64,000 bases of DNA. It comes from Micavibrio_C sp964577255. Lineage in GTDB: Bacteria > Pseudomonadota > Alphaproteobacteria > Micavibrionales > Micavibrionaceae. Position 1 is the stretch's first letter; every line of letters begins with the position of its first letter. Below the pieces are notes generated by a model. It ran no database searches, was not told the DNA's origin, and was given only the letters and a program-made list of their open reading frames with translations. Below are positions 1 to 7,247 of this stretch, one piece after another. The stretch is from contig CAZNYM010000002.1 of assembly GCA_964577255.1 (NCBI GenBank), forward strand, positions 1-64,000, read 5' to 3'. A program made the position numbers and the translations under genes.

Positions 1-1097
1 ACTGTGCCGTGCCCGCCCTGTTTCCAGCAATGGAAACGGCTGTTGCCGAGATCATGAAAGCCGGGGCAGTAAGCGGTGGTATATGGGCTGATCAGCCCGG
101 CCTCGAGCGCGGCCAACGCCGTAATCATCTTGAAAGTGGAGCCGGGCGGATACTGGCCGCCGATGGCCTTGTTGTTGAGCGGCAGGCCGGGATCGGCCAG
201 GATCTCCTCCCACAGCGCAGCCGACACGCCTCGCGCGAAAATGTTGGGATCGAAGCTGGGCGAGGACGCAAGCGCATAAACCTCGCCGGTATGCACATCC
301 ATGATGACGGCCGAGGCGCTGCGCTCCTTGCCCAGGCGGTCCTGCACGAATTGCTGCAACCCGGCATCGATCGACAATACCAGGTCGCTTCCGGCCACGG
401 GCGCCGTCTCGCGCAGCTTGCGGATCTCGCGGCCAACGACGTTGACCTCGACTTCGGCCGTACCGGCCCGGCCGCGCAAGGGGATGTCGTAGGTGCGTTC
501 GATCCCGGTCTTGCCGATCTTGAATTCGGGGATTTTGAGCACCGGGTCGTCGCCGGTTTCATTCTTGCTGACGGCACCGACATAACCGACGATGTGCGCC
601 GACGCCAAGCCCATGGGGTAATAGCGCACGTCGCCGACGTCGATCGACACGCCCGGCAGGTCAGGAAGGTTGACCTCAATCCGCGCTACGTCCTGCCATT
701 CCATGTTTTCCTTGATCTCGACGGGAGCATAGACGGGACTCTTCTCCGCCTGCTTGATGATGCGCTGGATGTCGCTTTGCGACAGCCCGACCAGCCGGTT
801 AAGGCGGCTCAGAACCACTTCCATCTTGTCGGTGCGCTCGGGGACGATGACGGCGCGGAAATTCTGGCCGTTCGCCGCCAGCGGCACGCCGAAACGGTCG
901 AGGATCTGGCCGCGGCTGGGTTCCAGCAGGCGCATGTTGATGCGGTTGTTTTCGGCCAGCACGCGGTAACGCTGGCTCTCGACAATCTGCAGCCACCCGA
1001 GCCGCCCGATCAGCACAGCCGTCAGCCCCCCCTGCAGCGCGCCCACGAAAAAGGCGCGCCGGGTGAAACTGTCCGCGCGTTCGGTGTCCCGGTCCAT
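1..1097 (-). CDS. mrdA: Penicillin-binding protein 2 (MrdA), 5' part only
   Basis: Peptidoglycan transpeptidase of the elongation complex, acting in the periplasm with RodA and MreBCD. About 365 residues are visible, translated from the ATG at 1097 to the left window edge, so the C-terminal half of the transpeptidase domain, including the SxN and KTG motifs, lies outside. A membrane anchor is at about residues 14-30, followed by the PBP dimerisation region (EPSRGQILDRFG near residue 57). The catalytic SxxK motif reads PGSTFKM, with the nucleophile at Ser320. It lies 18 bp downstream of mreD and is the fourth gene of the mreB-mreC-mreD-mrdA order, where rodA usually follows. The family assignment is secure; truncation is only by the window. 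Confidence 0.95.
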   Translation of the reverse strand, partial: MDRDTERADSFTRRAFFVGALQGGLTAVLIGRLGWLQIVESQRYRVLAENNRINMRLLEPSRGQILDRFGVPLAANGQNFRAVIVPERTDKMEVVLSRLNRLVGLSQSDIQRIIKQAEKSPVYAPVEIKENMEWQDVARIEVNLPDLPGVSIDVGDVRYYPMGLASAHIVGYVGAVSKNETGDDPVLKIPEFKIGKTGIERTYDIPLRGRAGTAEVEVNVVGREIRKLRETAPVAGSDLVLSIDAGLQQFVQDRLGKERSASAVIMDVHTGEVYALASSPSFDPNIFARGVSAALWEEILADPGLPLNNKAIGGQYPPGSTFKMITALAALEAGLISPYTTAYCPGFHDLGNSRFHCWKQGGHGT

Positions 1098-1115
1098 GTC
1101 TTGAAATTAGGCGGG

Positions 1116-1685
1116 TTAGGGCCGTGTTGCAACCGGCAGCATGCGGTGCGTGGCCGTCAATCCCAATGAAACAGCGGGGAAAAGGAAAAGGGTCATGACG
1201 ATATTCGCCGTCAGGCTGACCGGGGCAGTCCAGACCCGGCCGTTGACAAAGCCATAAAGCATCCATTGGAGCAGCGTGGCCGCCAGCACCACCAGCACGA
1301 ACGCCGCCCAGACCGATATGTAGTTCTGCCCGGTCAGGAAGCGGCGCTGATCGCGGACGATGCCGTGCACCAGCACGAACGCCAGGGACTGCATGCCAAG
1401 AGGCATGCCCATGACGGCGTCAAGCACGAGCCCCAGGCCGAAGCACAGCCAGGTCGGCAGCAGCGTGGGTCGGTAGATCGACCAGTAATAGATCGCCATA
1501 AGAAAGAACTGCGCCTTGACCAGCCCCAGATACGGCACCGGCAGGGCGATCAGGTTCATGAGGAACAAAAACGCTATGAACAGGTAAACGGCGGCATAGC
1601 CCGTGACCGACTGCAGATGTCGGCGCGGTGGCGACATCTCGGACCAGGCGGCATCGAGCGGGGAATTTTTACGTTTGCGCGCCAT
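1116..1685 (-). CDS. mreD: Rod shape-determining protein MreD
   Basis: Polytopic inner-membrane subunit of the elongasome that links MreB and MreC to PBP2 and RodA. The 189 residues begin with a basic cytoplasmic tail (MARKRKN) and then several hydrophobic helices (AAVYLFIAFLFLMNLIALP, FFLMAIYYWSIYRP, LCFGLGLVLDAVMGMPLG, VWAAFVLVVLAATLLQWML). The LGLVLDAVMGMPLG stretch is the conserved core of MreD. It starts 9 bp after the mreC stop, so the two are almost certainly co-transcribed. Length is ordinary for the family. Confidence 0.9.
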   Translation of the reverse strand: MARKRKNSPLDAAWSEMSPPRRHLQSVTGYAAVYLFIAFLFLMNLIALPVPYLGLVKAQFFLMAIYYWSIYRPTLLPTWLCFGLGLVLDAVMGMPLGMQSLAFVLVHGIVRDQRRFLTGQNYISVWAAFVLVVLAATLLQWMLYGFVNGRVWTAPVSLTANIVMTLFLFPAVSLGLTATHRMLPVATRP

Positions 1686-1694
1686 GAACCGGGC

Positions 1695-2588
1695 TTACGG
1701 CAGCTTTTCGCCGGAATCCCCGGCGGCTTCGAGGGCGGCGGGCAGGAAATTGGGATCATCCGCCCGCTTGACCAGGCGAACATAGGTGGCGTTGTCGATG
1801 TCGGCATAAGGCTTCACGCGCAAAACGCCGTCGTTGTCCCTGATGACTTCGCCGACCGGCAGGCCGTAAGGATAAATGCCGCCGTCGCCCGAAGTAATGA
1901 CGCGGTCTTTCTCCTGCACTTGCGCTTCGGGCGGCAGGTGGACAAGATCGGGCACGGCGGTGTTGTTGCCGGCCACCACGGCGTGAATCTGAGTCCCGCC
2001 CACCAGCACCGGAATGCGGGCATTGATGTCGGTCAAAAGCAACACGCGCGCGGTGCGGTTGCCCGCTTCGACCACGCGGCCCATCACGCCCTCGCCGGAA
2101 AGCACGGCCATGGCGTTCTCGGCGCCCTGCTGCTTGCCCGCCATCACCAGGACGCTGCGCACGAAGGCGCTGTCGGAGTCCGCGACCACGCGCGCGGTGA
2201 TGAAGGTGTTCTGTGGTTCAAGCCGCAGCTTGAGAAGTTTCTGCAGTGAGTCATTTTCGGTCTTGAGCTGCATCGCGGTGTGGTACCAGGTGCGCAGGCG
2301 TTCGTTCTCCTGCTGCAGGCGCATGTTTTCTTCCTGCAAAGCGGCCAGGCCCGTGACCGCGCGCACATAGCCGGCAGTCATGGCGAAAGGATAATTGACG
2401 ACCGCCAGCACCGGCGCAAACAGATCGGTCAGGCCAGTGCGCACGCCGCGCAGGCCGCTCGGGTTGATCGCGGAGAAGGTGAAAAGAAAAAGCGCGGCCA
2501 GCGCAAAAAGCAAAGTCGTGCCACGCGGTCCCCATCCGGGGAGAACTCCGGCTCTGATCGAGCTTCTGGCGCGGGAACGTGAACGCAA
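1695..2588 (-). CDS. mreC: Rod shape-determining protein MreC
   Basis: Bitopic periplasmic scaffold of the elongasome that contacts PBP2. The 297 residues show a basic N-terminus, one membrane helix (TTLLFALAALFLFTFSAIN), a coiled coil (LAALQEENMRLQQENERL) and the beta-rich MreC domain (VLSGEGVMGRVVEAGNRTARVLLLTD, VITSGDGGIYPYGLPVGEV). The start used is a TTG at 2588 with AGGA about nine bases upstream; no ATG precedes the membrane helix in this frame. It precedes mreD closely but is separated from mreB by 197 bp that contain a terminator, so it may have its own promoter. Confidence 0.92.
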   Translation of the reverse strand: MRSRSRARSSIRAGVLPGWGPRGTTLLFALAALFLFTFSAINPSGLRGVRTGLTDLFAPVLAVVNYPFAMTAGYVRAVTGLAALQEENMRLQQENERLRTWYHTAMQLKTENDSLQKLLKLRLEPQNTFITARVVADSDSAFVRSVLVMAGKQQGAENAMAVLSGEGVMGRVVEAGNRTARVLLLTDINARIPVLVGGTQIHAVVAGNNTAVPDLVHLPPEAQVQEKDRVITSGDGGIYPYGLPVGEVIRDNDGVLRVKPYADIDNATYVRLVKRADDPNFLPAALEAAGDSGEKLP

Positions 2589-2759
2589 ATCAAATATCCT
2601 GTATCGTGCGGGCCAACGGAAAGGCGAAATAGCTTACGGATAATGGCAGAAAAACATTACCGAAGGCCTAACCGGAAAAGACAGCCTGTGCAGCCCCTTA
2701 TACAATCATTTTACGCCAGAGCCGCAGGCCTGATCAATCTTGTATGGATAAAATTGTGG

Positions 2760-2780
2760 AAAAACCCGGGAGGAACCGGG
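2760..2780 (-). terminator. Rho-independent terminator after mreB
   Basis: Reading leftward from the mreB stop, CCCGG (2780-2776) pairs with CCGGG (2769-2765) around a six-base loop and is followed by five T (2764-2760). It begins five bases past the stop codon and separates mreB from mreC. The stem is short, so readthrough is plausible. Confidence 0.6.
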
Positions 2781-2785
2781 AATGG

Positions 2786-3832
2786 TCAGAATATGTGGCC
2801 GTTGACCAGTATGCCCTTGAGATTCTTGAGCTCCTCAAGCGCATGCCCGGCCCCCAGCGCGACGCAGGACAGCGGATCGTCGGCGATGGTCACGGCCAGG
2901 CCGGTGGCGTGGCGCAGGACATAATCGAGATTGGTCAGCATCGCCCCGCCCCCGGTCAGCACCAACCCCTTGTCGACGATGTCGGCGGCCAGTTCGGGCG
3001 GGGTGTGCTCGAGCGCGACCTTGACCGCCTCGACGATCTGCCCGACCGGTTCGGCCAGGGCCTCGGCCATCTGCCGCTCGGTGATGACGATCTCCTTGGG
3101 CACGCCGTTAAGCAGGTCGCGACCGCGGATCTCCATGCGGCGGCCTTCACCATCGGCGGGCGGGCAGGCCGAGCCAATATCCTTCTTGATGCGTTCGGCC
3201 GTGCTTTCGCCGATCAACAGGTTATGGACGCGGCGGATGTAATTGATGATGGCGTCGTCCATCTTGTCGCCGCCGACACGCACCGATTTCGCGTAGACGA
3301 CACCCCCCAGAGAAATCACCGCCACTTCGGTGGTGCCGCCACCGATGTCGATCACCATCGATCCGGTGGGTTCGGTTACCGGCAAGCCCGCGCCGATCGC
3401 TGCCGCCATCGGCTCCTCAATCAGCGCCACCTGGCTCGCACCCGCGCTCTCGGCGGCCTCGATGATAGCGCGCTGCTCCACCGCCGTCGCGCCCGAGGGC
3501 ACGCAGATGATCATCTTGGGGCTGACGAAGGTCCGGCGGTTATGAACCTTGCGGATGAAGTGTTTGATCATCGCCTCGGTCACTTCAAAATCGGCGATAA
3601 CGCCGTCGCGCAGGGGACGGATGGCGACGATGTTGCCCGGCGTCTTGCCCAGCATCTGCTTGGCCTCGTTGCCGAAAGCCAGCGTGTGCTTCTTGCCCGC
3701 CACCATTGAAATGGCGACGACCGAAGGCTCGTTCAGGACGATGCCGCGGTCGCGGACATAGACGAGTGTGTTGGCGGTGCCGAGGTCGATGCCCATATCC
3801 GCCGACATGAAACCGAACAGTTTCGAGAACAT
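2786..3832 (-). CDS. mreB: Rod shape-determining protein MreB (bacterial actin)
   Basis: Cytoplasmic actin homologue whose membrane-bound filaments guide lateral wall synthesis. The 348-residue protein has the actin-fold signatures in order: phosphate 1 (GIDLGTANTLVY, near residue 14), phosphate 2 (VIDIGGGTTEVAVISLGG, near 165) and the adenosine motif (GLVLTGGGAMLTNLD, near 290). The N-terminus MFSKLFGF is a short amphipathic membrane-binding segment, as in other Gram-negative MreB proteins. Length matches the family. It is the first gene of the elongasome set and is followed by its own terminator, fitting the usual need for more MreB than MreC or MreD. Confidence 0.97.
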   Translation of the reverse strand: MFSKLFGFMSADMGIDLGTANTLVYVRDRGIVLNEPSVVAISMVAGKKHTLAFGNEAKQMLGKTPGNIVAIRPLRDGVIADFEVTEAMIKHFIRKVHNRRTFVSPKMIICVPSGATAVEQRAIIEAAESAGASQVALIEEPMAAAIGAGLPVTEPTGSMVIDIGGGTTEVAVISLGGVVYAKSVRVGGDKMDDAIINYIRRVHNLLIGESTAERIKKDIGSACPPADGEGRRMEIRGRDLLNGVPKEIVITERQMAEALAEPVGQIVEAVKVALEHTPPELAADIVDKGLVLTGGGAMLTNLDYVLRHATGLAVTIADDPLSCVALGAGHALEELKNLKGILVNGHIF

Positions 3833-3943
3833 AAACGCACTTCCGGGTGATCAGAGAAAACCGCAGACTTTATAGCAGACCGTCCGCGCCCCCGCACAGG
3901 GATTCTTGGCCCCGCCGCCAGTCATGCACATGGGCCGGCGACG

Positions 3944-4978
3944 CTATTTTACGGAAACGAAAATTGGGTCCGGCGCCTGCGCCAGAATCGGCGCTTGTGC
4001 CTGTACAGCCGCGGGATCGAACAAATCGAGCCGGTCGACCAGATTAAGCACCAACCCCAGCTCGTGCTTCATCCCCAGCACAGATTGCGGATTGGTGGCG
4101 GGGACATGGATGCTCGCAGGCTCGAAATAGTTTTTCCGCGCCGGAGCCGGCAACATCACAAGCACCCTGTTGTCGAAATAGGCGGCGGAAAAACTTTTGG
4201 CTTCGTAGGCGTCGCGCATCTTCTTCATTTCCTCGATGATGACCGGATCGATCAGATAACGCGCCTCGACCTGGTCGCTGGTATAGACATCGAAGGCCTT
4301 TTCGAATTCCGGATCGACCAGGTTGGCACGCTTGAGATCGAGTGTCATCTTCTTGAACCACTGGCCGATGCCGGCGGCATTTTCCACCAGCACGGTGTGG
4401 CCGTGGAATTTCTGCCGTGCCAGATCGATCAAGATGGCAAGTCCCTTAAACACGGTAACCGTCGAAGAGTTTTTGCCTGAACCGCGCTTTTGCTTGAGCT
4501 CGATCTCGGCCAGCGTGATGTTCACGCCCTTGTAGACGCCGGTGAAATAATCCTCGGAGCTGTAGCGGTTGTACTGCGGCACGATCTTCGAGGGTTTCAG
4601 GATGTTCATCGGGATTTCGCCGTCGGCGTCGTAATGGAGGTCGCCGAACAGCTGCGCGATCTTGGGCAGGATATTCATCTTGTAGGCTTTGGCGTACTGG
4701 CGTTTGGGCTGGGTGATCCACCAGTAAAGCGCGCCGATCATCAGCACCGTGATGCCTGCCGCCGAGTCGTCGTTGCCGGCCTGCCAGCGCAGAAGCATCC
4801 AGTCCAAAAAGGCGCAGGGCGGGGTCAGCAGCGTTCCGGCGACGATCCCGATCCGGCGCCGCCAGATATAAACTTTCAATCTAACCTGGCGGATTTTCTC
4901 AAGCGCCGCGAGCTGCGGCTGCACGCTTGTGATGAAATCTTCGTCGCTTTGCCGGCGGATATCGTCCATACCCGCCAT
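3944..4978 (-). CDS. DUF3137-type membrane protein of unknown function
   Basis: A 344-residue protein with a predicted cytoplasmic N-terminus, two close hydrophobic segments (residues about 45-66 and 73-90) and a long soluble C-terminal domain. The layout, the phrase YFTGVYKGVNITLAEIEL and the paired hydrophobic helices match what I recall of the DUF3137 family, often annotated as Galanin-like; no biochemical role is known to me. It is transcribed toward mreB with a 111-bp gap and is separated from the upstream rpmJ by a strong terminator, so it is probably its own unit. Family call moderate, function unknown. Confidence 0.7.
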   Translation of the reverse strand: MAGMDDIRRQSDEDFITSVQPQLAALEKIRQVRLKVYIWRRRIGIVAGTLLTPPCAFLDWMLLRWQAGNDDSAAGITVLMIGALYWWITQPKRQYAKAYKMNILPKIAQLFGDLHYDADGEIPMNILKPSKIVPQYNRYSSEDYFTGVYKGVNITLAEIELKQKRGSGKNSSTVTVFKGLAILIDLARQKFHGHTVLVENAAGIGQWFKKMTLDLKRANLVDPEFEKAFDVYTSDQVEARYLIDPVIIEEMKKMRDAYEAKSFSAAYFDNRVLVMLPAPARKNYFEPASIHVPATNPQSVLGMKHELGLVLNLVDRLDLFDPAAVQAQAPILAQAPDPIFVSVK

Positions 4979-5000
4979 TATCCGCCAAAACGGTTAAAGC

Positions 5001-5031
5001 GAAACAAAAACCCGCCTTGAGGGGCGGGTTT
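5001..5031 (-). terminator. Rho-independent terminator after rpmJ
   Basis: On the minus strand AACCCGCC (5030-5023) pairs with GGCGGGTT (5016-5009) around a six-base loop, followed by TTTGTTTC (5008-5001). It lies 25 bases beyond the rpmJ stop and ends that transcript before the DUF3137 gene. Confidence 0.85.
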
Positions 5032-5055
5032 GGTCTCTTTTTATGAGAAAAAGCC

Positions 5056-5181
5056 TCAGCCCTGGCGCGCCTTGCAGCGGGGCTTGGTTTTATTGATGAC
5101 GTAAACGCGGCCCTTGCGGCGAACGATCTTGCAGTTGCGATCGCGTTTTTTCAGTGTTTTCAGAGAGTTAACTACTTTCAT
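5056..5181 (-). CDS. rpmJ: 50S ribosomal protein bL36 (short zinc-independent type)
   Basis: Small ribosomal protein of the large subunit, 41 residues (MKVVNSLKTLKKRDRNCKIV at the N-terminus, ending KPRCKARQG). It is too short for usual ORF cut-offs and was found by reading the minus strand. Only Cys17 and Cys36 remain and the C-C-C-H zinc-ribbon set of standard bL36 is missing, so this is the C-minus (YkgO-like) form common in alphaproteobacteria. The ATG is at 5181 with AGGA upstream. It sits alone between a consensus-like promoter (5213-5240) and a terminator (5001-5031), so it is a monocistronic unit. Confidence 0.93.
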   Translation of the reverse strand: MKVVNSLKTLKKRDRNCKIVRRKGRVYVINKTKPRCKARQG

Positions 5182-5212
5182 GGGGTACCGATCCTGCTGA
5201 ATTCCGGGCGAC

Positions 5213-5240
5213 ATTACAGGCAGGCCGGGCTTATTGTCAA
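5213..5240 (-). promoter_or_regulatory. Sigma-70-type promoter of rpmJ
   Basis: On the minus strand TTGACA (5240-5235) is followed by a 16-base spacer and TGTAAT (5218-5213). The -35 is a perfect consensus match and the -10 differs at one position. Transcription would start near 5206, about 25 bases before the rpmJ ATG, consistent with a highly expressed ribosomal gene. Confidence 0.75.
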
Positions 5241-5277
5241 GCGTTCCGGGCTCATTATTTTCATATTATAAAGGGTG

Positions 5278-5673
5278 TCAGGTCAGCCCGCTCGTCGCCG
5301 TCAGCAGCGCGATGACGATATAGGCCAGGTGCGTGAAGTTGTGCGCTTCCTGGTCGAGGCCGAAGGACCACCAGAACCAGCGGTCGTTGTAGCCCCAGCC
5401 CTTTTGCAGCGTGTAGATCCCCTTCAGCCGGTCGACCAGCGCGTGTATGACGAAGTCGACGGGCCCGAGCCACCACAGTTCCGGCATGAAGACGAGAAAG
5501 ATCAGGAGGGTGCCGGCGCTGTGGATGCCCGCGTGCGAGAACAGCGCCTTGTAGCCTTCCCAGCCGGGCTTGCCCTTGGTCAGCGCCATCCAGTCCGTCT
5601 GCAACAGGAAGTCGCAGACGAATTGCTTGAGGCGGAAAGCCATATAAAGAAGGATGAGCGTTACCGGCAGCAT
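5278..5673 (-). CDS. DUF3307-type integral membrane protein
   Basis: A 131-residue, strongly hydrophobic protein with about four membrane segments (MLPVTLILLYMAFRLKQFVCDFLLQT, GTLLIFLVFMPELWWLGPVDFVIHALVD, and a C-terminal FTHLAYIVIALLTATSG). The K-x-F-x-C-D-F-L-L-Q-T segment, the HAGIHS motif and the DFVIHALVDRLKG stretch match my recollection of DUF3307. Function is unknown. It lies upstream of rpmJ on the same strand, but rpmJ has its own promoter, so the two are probably independent. Confidence 0.75.
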   Translation of the reverse strand: MLPVTLILLYMAFRLKQFVCDFLLQTDWMALTKGKPGWEGYKALFSHAGIHSAGTLLIFLVFMPELWWLGPVDFVIHALVDRLKGIYTLQKGWGYNDRWFWWSFGLDQEAHNFTHLAYIVIALLTATSGLT

Positions 5674-5757
5674 GAAAACCCCTTCGCAGGTCGTTCCATA
5701 TTCGCCGGAAAAGTTTAAGAGGTGGTGAAGAAACGCGGATGGACAAAAGCTTGAAAA

Positions 5758-5772
5758 TTAACCGCTCGCTAA
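5758..5772. promoter_or_regulatory. Degenerate CtrA-like motif upstream of the EAL gene
   Basis: TTAA (5758-5761), seven bases, then CTAA (5769-5772): one mismatch to TTAA-N7-TTAA. It lies about 65 bp upstream of the ATG at 5836. Weak on its own. Confidence 0.3.
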
Positions 5773-5835
5773 CGACTATCCGTCATGATGGGGCGGTGGA
5801 AATCCGTCCACACGCATCCTTTTTCGGGAATTCTC

Positions 5836-7041
5836 ATGACGGGATTGCAGGAAAGACGCACGTTCAAGGAAGGTGACATCATCCTCAAGAAGGGTGAGCG
5901 CGGCGACCGCGCTTATATCATCGAGGACGGGCAGGTAGAGATTTTCTACGAGCGCAAGGACGGCAAGCTGCAGAACATCTCTACCCGCGGCCCTGGCGCC
6001 ATCATCGGCGAAATGGCAATCGTGGATGAAGGCCCGCGCGTGGCCACCGTGCGCGCGCTCAAAGACTGCCGTATGCTCGAGATCACCCGCGACGATTTCG
6101 CCCAGCGCCTGAAGACCGCCGATCCGGTGATCCAGATGGTGGCGCAGGTGATCCTAACCCGTTTCCGCGACACGCTGACCCGCGCCGAGATCCTGCATGA
6201 AAGCGCCGCTGTACCACCGCCCGAACTGCTGGAACGCGACCACGCGCTGCAAAGCGACGTGATGGAATCGGTCAAGATCGCCAACGAATTCAAGGCGGCG
6301 CTCAACAATAATCAATTGACGCTCAATTACCAGCCCATCATCGACCTGGCCAATGGCCGCGTGATGGGGTTCGAAGCGCTGATGCGCTGGAAACACCCGG
6401 AAAAAGGCTTTATTTCTCCGGGACTGTTCATTCCGGTAGCCGAGAAAAGCGGTTTGATCGTCGAGGCTTCGCGCTGGGCGCTGAAAGAATCCTGTGCTGC
6501 GCTCAAGCGCATCGAAGCCGGCAGCAAGCGCGCGGGCGAGATTTACATGAGCGTCAATTTCTCGAGCCACGACTTCGCCGAGGACAATTTCGTAAAGCAT
6601 ACGCTCGACACCGTGTCCGCGGCCGGACTGAAACCCGCGCAGATGAAACTTGAGATCACCGAACGCCTGCTGATCCAGCAGCCCGACAACGCCAAAGTCA
6701 CGCTGCAGAAATGCCGCGACGCCGGCATGGGCATCGCCATCGACGATTTCGGCACCGGCTATTCGTCGCTCAGCTACCTCTATTACTTCCCGATCGAGAC
6801 CCTCAAGATCGACCAGAGTTTCATTCGCGCCATGTATAAGGACGAACGCAGCCTGGAGCTGGTGAAATCGATCATCGGCCTCGGCCAGAACATGGGCCTT
6901 ACGATCGTCGCCGAGGGCGTGGAGACCCGCGAGGAAGCCGAGCTTCTTAACAATCTGGGCTGCGAATCGGCCCAAGGTTACCATTTTGCCCGCCCGCTGA
7001 CCGAAACAGACGCCGCCGCTTATCTCAAGGCCCACGGCTAG
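5836..7041 (+). CDS. Cyclic-nucleotide-binding/EAL domain c-di-GMP phosphodiesterase
   Basis: Predicted cytoplasmic enzyme that hydrolyses cyclic di-GMP, 401 residues from the ATG at 5836. That start was preferred over the in-frame ATG at 5785 because only it has a GGGAA upstream. An N-terminal cNMP-binding-type beta-roll (FKEGDIILKKGERGDRAYII to about residue 115) is followed by an EAL domain. The catalytic set is intact: EAL inside FEALMRW, VNFS, LEITE, DDFGTGYSS, LKIDQSF, AEGVE and QGYHFARPL, so activity is expected. The sensor part may bind cAMP, cGMP or c-di-GMP. It lies next to the type I secretion module, so a role in surface attachment is an inference. Confidence 0.92.
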   Translation: MTGLQERRTFKEGDIILKKGERGDRAYIIEDGQVEIFYERKDGKLQNISTRGPGAIIGEMAIVDEGPRVATVRALKDCRMLEITRDDFAQRLKTADPVIQMVAQVILTRFRDTLTRAEILHESAAVPPPELLERDHALQSDVMESVKIANEFKAALNNNQLTLNYQPIIDLANGRVMGFEALMRWKHPEKGFISPGLFIPVAEKSGLIVEASRWALKESCAALKRIEAGSKRAGEIYMSVNFSSHDFAEDNFVKHTLDTVSAAGLKPAQMKLEITERLLIQQPDNAKVTLQKCRDAGMGIAIDDFGTGYSSLSYLYYFPIETLKIDQSFIRAMYKDERSLELVKSIIGLGQNMGLTIVAEGVETREEAELLNNLGCESAQGYHFARPLTETDAAAYLKAHG

Positions 7042-7247
7042 AAAACCTATCCTTTTGATATATATGGAAGTTTTTCCCGACCGCCACCAATCCGTAAAAT
7101 TTGTCCTTATAATTACCTGACATTAAATCATTTATACGTAAAATGAGAAAATAGCCGCAGAGTAGGCCAGCCGCCCTTTTCGCGATATCATCGCAGGGCA
7201 AGCCGGGCCGGGGGCAAAGTTGGGGACTTTTGAGGGAGAGATAAGGG

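Noticed and set aside
7055..7068. An FNR box upstream of the FecR/FG-GAP gene
   Set aside because: TTGAT is followed by four bases and ATGGA, only three of five matches in the right half, so it is a half-site at best.
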